In this document: one piece after another, positions 20,149 through 29,216 of the stretch
How positions within the stretch are numbered: the first letter of the stretch is position 1
Layout of the letters: each line of letters starts with the position of its first letter
Assembly: GCA_024233005.1 (NCBI GenBank)
Contig: JACKQE010000001.1
Span: 744,001-808,000, forward strand
DNA: 64,000 bases
Reading direction: 5' to 3'
From: Akkermansiaceae bacterium
Lineage (GTDB): Bacteria > Verrucomicrobiota > Verrucomicrobiia > Verrucomicrobiales > DEV007
The notes under the pieces: generated by a model
What the model was told of the DNA's origin: nothing
Databases searched by the model: none
What the model saw: only the letters and a program-made list of their open reading frames with translations
Translations under genes and position numbers: made by a program

Positions 20149-21225
20149 TCAGGCCGCCCCGAGGGGGGGATAATCCGTGTAGCCTGCCGCGCCCGGCCGG
20201 TACCAGGTGCCGGGATCCGATTCCGTGACCGGGGCACCAGAGGCGACCCGGGCAACAAAATCGGGATTGCCAATGAAGGGACGGCCAAAGACCACGGCGG
20301 CCAGCGTGCCGCTGGTGATCGCAGCGGCGGCTTCCTCCGGGGTGTATCCGAGATTGGCCACCAAGGCTCCATGGAAACCCGCACGGGCCGGCGCCAGTAC
20401 GTCGCCGGTTTGGATCTGATAAAGGTCTCCCCGGACCACTTCGAAGAAGGCAATGCCCCGGGCATCCAATGCCTGCGCCACATGGTGGGTCAGGGCGACA
20501 GGATCGCTATCCCTCATGTCGTTGTAGCTGTTCAACGGGGAGATCCTCACCGAGACGCGCCCGGCGCCCCAGACACTGATCACGGCATCGGTGATTTCGA
20601 GGAGAAGCCGGGCCCGGTTTTCGATCGGACCGCCGTAGGGACCGGTGCGGTGGTTCGTGCCGTCGCGGAGGAATTCGTCGATCAGGTAGCCATTGGCGGC
20701 ATGGATCTGGACGCCGTCGAAACCGGCGGCTTTCGCATTGGCCGCCGCGAGACGGAAGCCTTCGATGATTCCGGGAATTTCCGCATCCTCCAAAGCGCGG
20801 GGCACTGTGTAGGGTTTCTTGCCTTCCGGAGTGTGTGTTTCCTCATTGGCGATGGCGATGGCGCTGGGAGCCACGGGTTGTGCTCCGCCGTTGAGCAGCG
20901 GATGGCAGGCCCGGCCACCATGCCAGAGTTGGAGCAGAATGCGGCCCCCGTTGGCATGCACCGCCCCGGTCACCTTTTGCCAGGCGGCGACCTGCTCTTG
21001 GGAGTAGATGCCGGGCTCTGTTCCACCAAAAGCAGAATTGCCTTCCATGACCATGGTGGCTTCAGAGATGATGAGTCCGGCCGAGGCCCGCTGGGTATAA
21101 TATTCGACCATCAAACCGGTGGGGACATGGTTGGCATCGGCCCGGCAACGGGTCAGGGCGGCCATGATGAGGCGGTTGGGGAGTTCGAGTGCTCCCAGGG
21201 TGACTGGAGTGTGGAGAATGGACAT
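20149..21225 (-). CDS. Old Yellow Enzyme family NADH:flavin oxidoreductase
   Basis: This is an FMN-dependent ene-reductase (358 aa) of the classical OYE/NemA/XenA-B type, reducing activated double bonds or nitro compounds. The N-terminal strand LGALELPNRLIMAALTR, the conserved LQLWHGGRA, the substrate-binding IHAANGYLIDEFLRDGTN, an RARLLLEITDAV helix and the FMN-phosphate loop VVFGRPFIGNPDF are all present. The first residue of the usual HGANGYL motif is kept but the next is Ala. It is convergent with the glucan synthase gene (51 bases apart) and divergent from the DUF1537 kinase gene. Confidence 0.92.
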   Translation of the reverse strand: MSILHTPVTLGALELPNRLIMAALTRCRADANHVPTGLMVEYYTQRASAGLIISEATMVMEGNSAFGGTEPGIYSQEQVAAWQKVTGAVHANGGRILLQLWHGGRACHPLLNGGAQPVAPSAIAIANEETHTPEGKKPYTVPRALEDAEIPGIIEGFRLAAANAKAAGFDGVQIHAANGYLIDEFLRDGTNHRTGPYGGPIENRARLLLEITDAVISVWGAGRVSVRISPLNSYNDMRDSDPVALTHHVAQALDARGIAFFEVVRGDLYQIQTGDVLAPARAGFHGALVANLGYTPEEAAAAITSGTLAAVVFGRPFIGNPDFVARVASGAPVTESDPGTWYRPGAAGYTDYPPLGAA

Positions 21226-21401
21226 GGTGTGAAGTTAAGATTGGACCGGTCGGTAGGTTGTGACGAGGCGGAGATCGGGTGATTACAGCGAAAATACCCG
21301 GAGATCGTGCAGAAGGGGGGCACGAATTCCAACCCCCATATTTTCAGCTTGAGAAAGGCATTGCGGGTCAGGGATTCCGTGACCAGTATCAGATCCCTGC
21401 A

Positions 21402-22454
21402 ATGATCCTGATCCTAGCCGACGATTTCTCCGGTGCTGCCGAATTGGCGGGTATCGCGGCCAATCATGGGTTGCGCGCCGAAGTGCAAACCCGTTTCGAC
21501 CCGGATTCCTCCGCCGATGTGATCGCCTTGGACACGGATACCCGGCTCCTCAGCGAAGCTGCGGCCGGGCACTGCGTGTCTGAAGTGGCGGCCTCCCTCC
21601 AGGGCGTTTCCGTGTCCTGGCTTTTTAAGAAGACCGACTCGGTGTTGCGCGGCCACATTCGTGCGGAAATCGCGGCCATTCTCACGGCCACGGGTCTGGC
21701 GGATTGCCTGCTCATTCCCGCCAATCCATCCAAAGGCCGGATCATCCGTGAAGGTCGCTGTGTCATCGACGGAGTTCCCCTGGAGCAGACCGTGTTTGCG
21801 CACGATCCCGAGCATCCCCGGGGGCACTCGTTGGTGGCGGAACTGCTGGGAAGGGATGACCGGATCCGGGTACCGGACGTGACCAGTCTCGAAGACATCG
21901 AAAGAGAGGCCGCCAATCTGGGGGTAGGCACGCTACCTGCCGGTGCGGCCGATTTTTTTACGGCCCTGCTCCGGCGCCGCTCCGCCGCCCGTCGTCCAGC
22001 GGAGGCCCTCCCCGATGATGATTTTCCCCGGCTCTGTGTTTCTGGAAGTGCCGCCGCTTGGGACTCCGGTCGCGCGGAGGAAATGCGCGGGCGTGGCGTG
22101 GTGGTGCTGCCGCTCCGTGAACCGCCCGCGGAATGGACCGATGAGGTGGAACGAATCCTGGGCTGCCATGGCTTCGTCATGATGGCGATCGGTCGGCCTT
22201 CCGGGGAACTCTCCCCCGCTGAACTGACCCGTCGCCTGGTGGCGGCGGCCCTGCCTTTCGCCGACCGTCCCGGTCTCCGCATTGCCCTGGAGGGAGGTGC
22301 CACCGCGGTGGCCTTCATCAAGGCTGCCGGATGGGAAAGGCTCCGCGTACTGCCGGGCGGCGGATCCGGCATCGCCCGACTGGAGACCCCAACCGGAGAG
22401 TTGTGGGTTAAACCAGGGAGTTATCCGTGGCCCAACGGACCGACACTGGTCTGA
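21402..22454 (+). CDS. DUF1537 four-carbon acid sugar kinase
   Basis: This is a 350-aa kinase of the DtnK/OtnK family, which phosphorylates D-threonate, D-erythronate or related acid sugars. The N-terminal domain starts ILILADDFSGAAELAG, includes the SWLFKKTDSVLRGH substrate loop and LLIPANPSKGR. The C-terminal nucleotide domain ends LPGGGSGIARL followed by LWVKPGSYPWPNG, close to the usual family ending. The start at 21402 is the only ATG that puts the conserved ADDFSG at the N terminus. Downstream the DUF1592 gene begins 55 bases later. A PdxA-family dehydrogenase, the usual next enzyme, is at 6 kb in the window. Confidence 0.85.
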   Translation: MILILADDFSGAAELAGIAANHGLRAEVQTRFDPDSSADVIALDTDTRLLSEAAAGHCVSEVAASLQGVSVSWLFKKTDSVLRGHIRAEIAAILTATGLADCLLIPANPSKGRIIREGRCVIDGVPLEQTVFAHDPEHPRGHSLVAELLGRDDRIRVPDVTSLEDIEREAANLGVGTLPAGAADFFTALLRRRSAARRPAEALPDDDFPRLCVSGSAAAWDSGRAEEMRGRGVVVLPLREPPAEWTDEVERILGCHGFVMMAIGRPSGELSPAELTRRLVAAALPFADRPGLRIALEGGATAVAFIKAAGWERLRVLPGGGSGIARLETPTGELWVKPGSYPWPNGPTLV

Positions 22455-22509
22455 GTGGAAGATTGACGGTCAGTTTGCGGGGGGGCGGTGCGTTGTAGTG
22501 CGAGCGGCC

Positions 22510-25314
22510 ATGCTTCGATGTTCTCTCCTGCTTTTGTTTCTGTTCCTGTCGCCCTTTACGACCCGGGCCGAACCGGAGTATGGGAGGGATATTCTTCCCC
22601 TGCTGGAGCGCTGGTGCTTTGAGTGTCATGATGCGGCCTCGGAAAAGGGCGGCGTGAACTTGGAGCGTTACAGGGATCATGCTGCGGTAATGCGGGAGCG
22701 ACGGATCTGGGGTGAGGTCTTCAACAAGGTCGAGGCCAGAGAAATGCCCCCTCCGAGACGGCCGGACCAACCCAGCGAAGCCGAAAGGAAGCTCCTGCTG
22801 CAATGGATCGCAGGCATTGCAGCCGCGCCGGATCCCACCCTGGGTGTGCCCGATCCGGGGCGCCCTCCGCTGCGGCGGCTTACCAGGCTGGAATACAACA
22901 ACACCGTGCGGGACTTGCTGGGGTTGCCATTTGATCTCTTCATCTTTCCCGAGCGGCTTCCCTTTTCAGACAAAAGTTACTACCAACCGGCCTCTGGCCG
23001 CATGGGGGACACCGTGGAAGTGAAGATGCGGGAGTATGGGCAGAAATACCCCGTGCTCCTGCCGGGGGCGGGGCTTCCGGGTGACAACCGGGCGGAACAC
23101 GGTTTCACCAACCGGGGCGATGCCAACAATCTGTCTCCTCTCCTGCTGGAGAAGCTTGTCGCGTTCGCCGGTGAATTGGTGCGGCACCCCCAGCTTCCCG
23201 AATACAGTCCGGTCTTTGCCAGGCTTCTGGGATTGGACCCCGCCGGATTGCCAAGAACCATCGGCAAACCAGTGACCGGGGAAATTGAGCGGGCTCCCGG
23301 GGTCCATCTGGTCCCTGCTCTGGCTCCTGAATTGACCGTCTGGCGCAAGAGTCCGGCGTCCCCCGACTGGCCGCAGGATTTTCGGAACCAAGTGGCGGAA
23401 GCCCATGCTTCAGGAAGAGGGGGAGTCTTGGACATTCCCAAGGAGCTGGGAAATGCCACTATCGCCGGCAAGGGAGGGCTGATCAAGGCAACCTTCGGGC
23501 AACGGGTCCTCACCGTGAATCCCGATGCCGATCTCTGGCTCGCGGGCTTTGCCACGGCCCGGGCCGTTTCCGGCAATCTGTTACTGACCAACAAGGTCAA
23601 AGGGGGCAAAGTTTTCGAATTGACCTTTGACGTGAGGGGCGAGGATGAGGATGAGGGGGTGGTGCGGCTCGGGGTCTTTGTTCTGGGACGCAAAGGACAG
23701 CGGGGGGAGGTGACATTGACGGCGCGGTTCAGCGATGCCACGGAGTCCGTGAATTCCGCAAGCCTGGAACCGGGGCCGGAAGGGACGACCTTTTTTAGTT
23801 TTGCCGCCCACCCGGGGGAGACCATTCAGAAACTTCGGGTCGATGGTTCCGCTTTCAGTGGTGAATACGTGCTGCTCGACGATCTGGCCTTCATTACCAA
23901 TGGCAGGCCCCAGATCGCCAGGAAGCCGGAGGCTCCGGCGGACGGGACACCGGTGGCGGAACTGTTGGAAAAGTCGGCCGGTCCCGTGGTGGCTCCGCCC
24001 GTGCACCAGCGGTTGGCAGATTTCATGACCCGCGTCTTTCGACGGCCAGCTTCAGTGGAGGAGATCGAAGGCTACCTCTCCCTCTACGAGCAGAGCCGCG
24101 CTGGCGGAAAGAGCGAAGCTGACGCGATGCGCGACACGGTGCAGGCCCTGCTGTCCTCCCCCGGGTTTCTCTACCTTTCAGAACCGGTGGTCCCGGGCGG
24201 GGGGGCGGTGCGTTCCCTCGACGGATTTGAGCTGGCGTCTCGGTTGGCTTACTTTATCTGGGCCTCCAGTCCCGATGAGGAACTCCTGCGTCTGGCCGGG
24301 GAAGGTCGGCTCCGGGAAGAGTCCGTGCTGGAGGCCCAGACCCGGAGGCTGTTGCGCGATCCACGTTCCCGGGAGTTGGGGGAATCGTTTGCCGTGCAGT
24401 GGTTGAGGTTGGACCAGTTGTACACCTCGAAGCCCGACCGCGAGCTGTTTCCGGACTTTTATCAAGGCCCCCAGGGCAAGAGTACCCTTCACTCTTCCCA
24501 GCTGCGTGAAGCTCTGCTTCTCTTTGAAACGGTTCTGGTCGAGGACCGTTCCATTTTGGATTTCATCAATGCCGATTACACCTGGCTCAACGGGGCGCTC
24601 GCCAAGGCTTATCATCTGAGTGAGCTCACTTCCGATGGGAAACCGGTTTCGGAAGTCCAGGCCTCCGGCACCCGGGAATTGAAGACGACAAAACACGACG
24701 GTGACCGTTGGACTCGGGTGACTCTGGCCGATCGGACCCGGGGGGGATATCTGACGATGGGGGCGCCTCTCACGGTGACCTCTCTGCCCTTCCGCACCAG
24801 TCCGGTGAAGCGAGGCGCCTGGCTTCTCGAAACCATCTTTCACCGACCGCCCACGGAACCAAAGGTGGCCTTTTCGGTCAGCAATGACACCAAGGAGGCC
24901 GCCCTCCAGATGAGCATCCGACAGCGATTTGAAGCGCATCGGGACAAACCGGCCTGCTTTAGTTGCCATGTCCGGCTGGATCCTCCGGGTTTTGCCTTGG
25001 AGCGTTTTGATGCCGTGGGGAGGCTGCGGGAGAAGGACGGCGATCAACCGGTGGATACCCGCGGGGAGTGGAACGGCGTGGCCTTTGACGGACCGGCGGA
25101 ATACAAGGCGCTCCTGGCGAGAGAGCCACGGGCATTCGTGAGGGGCTTCACCGAGCACCTGCTTTCCTACGCCCTGGGTAGGAAACTGGAACTCTATGAC
25201 CAGCCGACCGTGACTTCCCTCTGCGATCATGTGGAGGCGGAGGGGTGCCGGCTTTCTGCCCTTATCACCGGGATTGTGAAAAGTGGACCCTTCCGTCAGG
25301 TCCGGAATGAGTGA
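22510..25314 (+). CDS. Planctomycete-type cytochrome c protein (DUF1587/1592/1595/1588/1585)
   Basis: This is an exported 934-aa protein of the large PVC family of unknown function. The order is a signal peptide (about 1-20), a haem-c motif CFECH at about residue 37, a DUF1587 block LTRLEYNNTVRDLLGLP, a beta-rich insert in the middle (about 300-470), DUF1595 at FRRPASVEEIEGYL, DUF1592 at LDGFELASRLAYFIWASSPD, DUF1588 with a second CFSCH followed by RLDPPGFALERFDAVG, and a C-terminal DUF1585. The two CxxCH motifs imply haem binding. The family is usually followed by a DUF1552 gene; here the next gene is a phospholipase-D-like lipoprotein instead. Confidence 0.9.
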   Translation: MLRCSLLLLFLFLSPFTTRAEPEYGRDILPLLERWCFECHDAASEKGGVNLERYRDHAAVMRERRIWGEVFNKVEAREMPPPRRPDQPSEAERKLLLQWIAGIAAAPDPTLGVPDPGRPPLRRLTRLEYNNTVRDLLGLPFDLFIFPERLPFSDKSYYQPASGRMGDTVEVKMREYGQKYPVLLPGAGLPGDNRAEHGFTNRGDANNLSPLLLEKLVAFAGELVRHPQLPEYSPVFARLLGLDPAGLPRTIGKPVTGEIERAPGVHLVPALAPELTVWRKSPASPDWPQDFRNQVAEAHASGRGGVLDIPKELGNATIAGKGGLIKATFGQRVLTVNPDADLWLAGFATARAVSGNLLLTNKVKGGKVFELTFDVRGEDEDEGVVRLGVFVLGRKGQRGEVTLTARFSDATESVNSASLEPGPEGTTFFSFAAHPGETIQKLRVDGSAFSGEYVLLDDLAFITNGRPQIARKPEAPADGTPVAELLEKSAGPVVAPPVHQRLADFMTRVFRRPASVEEIEGYLSLYEQSRAGGKSEADAMRDTVQALLSSPGFLYLSEPVVPGGGAVRSLDGFELASRLAYFIWASSPDEELLRLAGEGRLREESVLEAQTRRLLRDPRSRELGESFAVQWLRLDQLYTSKPDRELFPDFYQGPQGKSTLHSSQLREALLLFETVLVEDRSILDFINADYTWLNGALAKAYHLSELTSDGKPVSEVQASGTRELKTTKHDGDRWTRVTLADRTRGGYLTMGAPLTVTSLPFRTSPVKRGAWLLETIFHRPPTEPKVAFSVSNDTKEAALQMSIRQRFEAHRDKPACFSCHVRLDPPGFALERFDAVGRLREKDGDQPVDTRGEWNGVAFDGPAEYKALLAREPRAFVRGFTEHLLSYALGRKLELYDQPTVTSLCDHVEAEGCRLSALITGIVKSGPFRQVRNE

Positions 25315-25426
25315 GCAGGATTTCTGTGGCATTCTGGCAGGTAGAAGATGGTGGCGGAAAAAAGCCCATGGGAGTTTTATTGACGCTGGCCTTTCTCCGG
25401 GACCTTGCGCTATAGTGCCCGGTCAC

Positions 25427-26692
25427 ATGGATCACCTGACAGTCAGGATTTTTGCCCTGTTGGGCGGCCTGTGGGGGCCCCTTCTGACCAGTTGTGCCAC
25501 GGTGGTGTTGCCACCGGGGGGGGCCTTGGATGACAAGGCGGTGGCTGCCCTCAATTGGGATCAATCGGGAGTCCTTCCCGTGGCTTCGGAAAAAATGCGG
25601 ATTTTTGACGGCGGGCCGGCCATCAAGCAGCGGATGTTGGACCTGATCGGGGCCGCTGAGGACTACATTTTGGTGGACAGCTTTTTGCTGACGGACGGTC
25701 CTGAAGCACGGGAGATCCTTGATGCTCTTGTCGCCAAGTCGCGTCAAGGGATCCGGGTGCATCTCATTGGGGACGCTTCTTCCAGATTTGTGCCCGAACC
25801 CGCGGCCTTTGCTTACCTTGCCGGGAAAGGAGTGCCGGTGGCTGAATTCAATCCCATCACGAGTTTGAAAGTCCTCTTCCTGCCAGCAGTGATGGAGAGG
25901 GATCACCGGAAATTCTGGATTGTGGATGGCAAAACACTTTTTTTCGGAGGAGCCAACCTGAGTGAACTCAGTCTGCTCCCGCCCTGCTCAGGAGGAAACC
26001 TGGATTTCATGATGGAGTTGGAATCCGCGGAGGCGATCGCCCGACTGGTCGCCTCCTTTGTCAGTACTTGGAACAAATCGGTCAAAGACCCGGCGCTGCG
26101 CGTTTCCGACTTTCCGGTGAAGGCGGGAGGAGGGGGCTCCGGATCGAGGTATTGGGTCTTCGATCAGAATTCGGTTCATGCAAAACCCACTCCCACCCAG
26201 GTGATGATGGCCGCTCTGTTTGCCAAAGCGAAGCGCACCGCCTGGTTGTTGGAGCCGTATGCCTTCACCAATAGGGAGATTCTTTCCGAGGTCAGGCGGA
26301 TGGTCGCCCGCGGGGTCAGGGTGAATGTGATGCTCTCCACCGAAGTCCGCGCTCCCCGGTTCCACTATGCCTCCCACTTTGGAATCGACGATCTCACCAA
26401 GGCCGGGGCCACGGTATGGATTTTCGACTCCATGATCAGCCCGTTACATTACAAGTGCGCGGTGGTGGACGATGAACTGGCTTACATCGGTTCGGCAAAC
26501 TGGAACTACCGCAGCTACCATCTGTCGCGCGAGCTGAATGTGATGTTTGACGATCCACGCGGAGTCGGTGAAGTTCGTCGGGTGATCGAGGATGTCCGGA
26601 GCCATTCCCGGGAGGTCTCCCGCGAAGAGGCTCGACAGTACCGGAAACCCCGATATTTCCTTTGGTGGCTCGTGATGCAGACCGCCGGGTGA
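25427..26692 (+). CDS. cardiolipin-synthase-like phospholipase D lipoprotein
   Basis: This 421-aa protein has two HKD motifs: HRKFWIVD in the first half and HYKCAVVD in the second, each followed by GGANLSE or GSANWN. This is the bacterial phospholipase D/cardiolipin synthase pattern. The ATG at 25427 gives a lipoprotein signal ending in LTSC, so the enzyme is probably lipid-anchored outside the cytoplasmic membrane. Standard cardiolipin synthases have N-terminal membrane helices instead. The reaction could be phosphatidyl transfer or phospholipid hydrolysis. The gene lies 112 bases after the DUF1592 gene and is convergent with the HAD phosphatase. Confidence 0.85.
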   Translation: MDHLTVRIFALLGGLWGPLLTSCATVVLPPGGALDDKAVAALNWDQSGVLPVASEKMRIFDGGPAIKQRMLDLIGAAEDYILVDSFLLTDGPEAREILDALVAKSRQGIRVHLIGDASSRFVPEPAAFAYLAGKGVPVAEFNPITSLKVLFLPAVMERDHRKFWIVDGKTLFFGGANLSELSLLPPCSGGNLDFMMELESAEAIARLVASFVSTWNKSVKDPALRVSDFPVKAGGGGSGSRYWVFDQNSVHAKPTPTQVMMAALFAKAKRTAWLLEPYAFTNREILSEVRRMVARGVRVNVMLSTEVRAPRFHYASHFGIDDLTKAGATVWIFDSMISPLHYKCAVVDDELAYIGSANWNYRSYHLSRELNVMFDDPRGVGEVRRVIEDVRSHSREVSREEARQYRKPRYFLWWLVMQTAG

Positions 26693-26759
26693 GGTGCCGA
26701 CACTGTTGGGTGCCAGTGGAGTGGGAGTTGTCTGCGGTCGTGGTTTCCGCCACCGGGAC

Positions 26760-27422
26760 TTAGTTCCACCATTGGTCCAGCAGGGGGAGGAGGTCTCCAC
26801 TCTGGTGGACGAGCGCATCCGCTCCGGCTGAAAGCAGGACAGCGGCGGGATGATAGCCCCAGGTCACGCCGAGAGCGCCGATTCCGGCCGCTTTGGCCAG
26901 CAGCATGTCAAAGCTAGTGTCACCGATCAGGATGGTCTCCCGCGGTGAGGCTCCGGTCTCCTCCATTGCGCGAAGGGCCATTCCCGGATGGGGTTTCGAC
27001 GGTGCATCATCCGCAGTTTGAAGGGTGATGAAATGGTCGCGTAACCCATGGTGTTCCAGCACCGAGAGCAGGCCGCGGCGTGATTTGCCTGTCGCGACCC
27101 CGAGGAGGCAGTCGTCTTTTTCCCGAAGGGTATCCAGGAGGTCCCTCAGTCCTGGAAAGAGAGGTTCATGGAACTCCGGACTGGAGCGTGCGACGAAGTA
27201 GGCATCCTTGTAGGCCTGCACGAGATCGGGGATGGGATGCGGTGACCCCTCTCCAGAGAGACGGCTCACGGCATCGGGCAGGGACAGTCCGATGATGTCT
27301 CGGATCGCGCTGTCCTCCGGACTGGGCAGCCCGAGCGAGCCATAAGCCTGTCGCATTGCCGCGATGATAATGTGCTGGCTGTCCACCAGGGTGCCGTCGC
27401 AATCGAAAAGGACCAGTCTCAT
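26760..27422 (-). CDS. HAD-superfamily phosphatase (phosphoglycolate-phosphatase-like)
   Basis: This is a 220-aa HAD subfamily IA hydrolase. All four motifs are present: nucleophile DCDGTLVDS at the N terminus, the Thr of GVATGKS, Lys in SKPHPG, and the acidic GDTSFDM. The cap domain is inserted after motif I, as in Gph. It is the last gene of a five-gene minus-strand run that begins with the ABC transporter at 32.2 kb and starts 17 bases after the preceding gene. The substrate is not readable from sequence. Confidence 0.85.
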   Translation of the reverse strand: MRLVLFDCDGTLVDSQHIIIAAMRQAYGSLGLPSPEDSAIRDIIGLSLPDAVSRLSGEGSPHPIPDLVQAYKDAYFVARSSPEFHEPLFPGLRDLLDTLREKDDCLLGVATGKSRRGLLSVLEHHGLRDHFITLQTADDAPSKPHPGMALRAMEETGASPRETILIGDTSFDMLLAKAAGIGALGVTWGYHPAAVLLSAGADALVHQSGDLLPLLDQWWN

Positions 27423-27439
27423 GAAAAGGAATGAGTGGC

Positions 27440-28294
27440 CTACTCAAGGACCTGACCCAGGATCGGCGGAGGGGAGTCTTCCTCCAGCAGTATCCGGACG
27501 CTTGCCGGGACATAGTCGGCTTCGGAATTCCGGAGGGTGTGGGAAATACTCTCGATCTGTGCCGAAAGGGCGGAGGAATCGCCGCCGGTCATGCCGACTT
27601 CGCAGACGTGGTGGATCTTCTGCTCCGTTTTGTCGAGTTCGATGCCGAGCAACGTGAGATTCTCCGCGGCGCGGTCATGGTTTGCGAGGCGTTCGCGGAT
27701 GGTCCCGATCTTTTCCTCCAAGGCGGCCGCTTGACGTTCCGCGGTGGCGGGGTTGTGAGCGGCTTCGGACCGTGCTTTGGCGAGCTGGCTTTCCGCTTCT
27801 TTCAGATCGGCCTCGAGATTTTCGCGGTGGGTTGCGGCGAGGAACCGGTCGAGGCCCGCCTTCTGATGGAGCAGCTTGAGAAAGACCCAGAGCATGCGGT
27901 CGAGCGATTCGGCCCGGAAGCTTGATTCTTCCAAAGCGCCTCCCGTGGCTTCGAGGCGGGAACGCAGGCCGAGAAGAGCTGAGCATCGTTCTTTCAGCGT
28001 TTCGAATCTGCGGGATTCTTCCGGCGTGAGGAACTGCAACAAGCGGGCCAATTGGACTTGCTGGCCGGGGAGGGGCGGGGGAGTTTTCGAGATCTCCCGG
28101 CTGCGCAGGATTTTTTGAAACCGCGGATTGCTGCCGAGAAAGCCAAGGTAGGCCAGCTCCGCTGCTCCGACGAGAGGCAGCACCGTGCCCGGATCACCCG
28201 AAAGAAAGGCAAAGACGGTTCCCGCGCCGACGAAGAGCAGGTTCCAATGCCATTTCCAGGCGCGTTTCAGCATGTTCCCGAAGGTGTCTGGCAT
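27440..28294 (-). CDS. membrane protein with long coiled coil, unknown function
   Basis: I do not recognise this 284-aa protein. Two hydrophobic helices lie near the N terminus (WNLLFVGAGTVFAFLSG and TVLPLVGAAELAYLGFLG). After them comes a long charged helical region with coiled-coil character, strongest at about residues 155-240 (Glu/Ala/Lys heptads). The ATG at 28294 is preferred; an earlier in-frame start at 28369 would overlap the ABC ATPase gene. It sits between the ATPase and the HAD gene in the same operon, so a role linked to the transporter is possible. Confidence 0.6.
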   Translation of the reverse strand: MPDTFGNMLKRAWKWHWNLLFVGAGTVFAFLSGDPGTVLPLVGAAELAYLGFLGSNPRFQKILRSREISKTPPPLPGQQVQLARLLQFLTPEESRRFETLKERCSALLGLRSRLEATGGALEESSFRAESLDRMLWVFLKLLHQKAGLDRFLAATHRENLEADLKEAESQLAKARSEAAHNPATAERQAAALEEKIGTIRERLANHDRAAENLTLLGIELDKTEQKIHHVCEVGMTGGDSSALSAQIESISHTLRNSEADYVPASVRILLEEDSPPPILGQVLE

Positions 28295-28349
28295 GAACGG
28301 TGGAATATCAGCTGGATGGGAGACGAAAGGGGGCGTAAGGCCCCATAGC

Positions 28350-29216
28350 CTAATCTTCCAAGGGATCAAGCAGGGCTTTCACCGCATTGACCGAGTCCTG
28401 GAAACTCTTTTCCTTCTGGGTTTCCATGGAGGGGGCATCCGGCGGGGTGACTCTGAGTTGGTGAAGGATGTGGCCCGGGGATCGGCTCATGATGTAGATG
28501 CGTTCCCCCAAAAACACCGCTTCAGCCACATCGTGGGTCACAAAAAAGACCGTCGCTTCCAGTTCGCGCCAGAGATTGACCAACAAATCCTGCATGCGGT
28601 GCCGTGTCACCGGATCGAGCGCGCCGAAGGGCTCATCCATGAGAATGATGCGTGGCTGCATGATCAGGGTGCGCGCGATGGCCACCCGTTGATTCATCCC
28701 ACCGCTCAGTTCGTGGGGGTATTTCCGGGCATCCCGTTTCGGATCGAGACCGACCTTGGCAATCCATTCGAGGGAAAGTTCGCGCCGCTCTTTCTCGGGA
28801 CGGTCGGCAAAATCCAATCCCAAGGCTACGTTGTCCTGGACCGTGAGGTGGGGGAAGTTGGCGTAATCCTGAAAGACCATTCCGCGGTCTGGTCCCGGAT
28901 GACTCACTGGAATGTTTTTGACCAGCACCTCGCCGGAGGTCTGGGGAAAATGCGGTGGCAAGCCGGCGATGATGCGCAAGACCGTGCTTTTGCCACAGCC
29001 GCTGGGGCCGAGGATGGGGATGAACTCGCCCACCCCGGGAATGTCCTCGACGGCGAAGGTGACTCCTTCGATGGATGTGAAATCGGGTTTGCCCGGGGTG
29101 GTGTAGGTCTTTTTGACCTCCCGGAACTCGACCACTTTGGGCACATCGGGGGCGACCGGTTCAAGGTCGCTGACTTCACAGGGCGCCTCCCCGGGCTTCA
29201 GGTCAGGTTTGGACAT
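28350..29216 (-). CDS. ABC transporter ATPase (nitrate/sulfonate/taurine type)
   Basis: This is a 288-aa ATP-binding subunit of the SsuB/TauB/NrtD family. Walker A GPSGCGKST, Q-loop VFQDYANFPHLTV, signature LSGGMNQRVAIAR, Walker B ILMDEPFGALD and the switch His in FFVTHD are all present. The N-terminal 30 residues are an extra acidic/Pro-rich extension, and the C terminus extends about 35 residues beyond the family core. Its start overlaps the end of the permease gene by 14 bases, which indicates translational coupling. Confidence 0.92.
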   Translation of the reverse strand: MSKPDLKPGEAPCEVSDLEPVAPDVPKVVEFREVKKTYTTPGKPDFTSIEGVTFAVEDIPGVGEFIPILGPSGCGKSTVLRIIAGLPPHFPQTSGEVLVKNIPVSHPGPDRGMVFQDYANFPHLTVQDNVALGLDFADRPEKERRELSLEWIAKVGLDPKRDARKYPHELSGGMNQRVAIARTLIMQPRIILMDEPFGALDPVTRHRMQDLLVNLWRELEATVFFVTHDVAEAVFLGERIYIMSRSPGHILHQLRVTPPDAPSMETQKEKSFQDSVNAVKALLDPLED

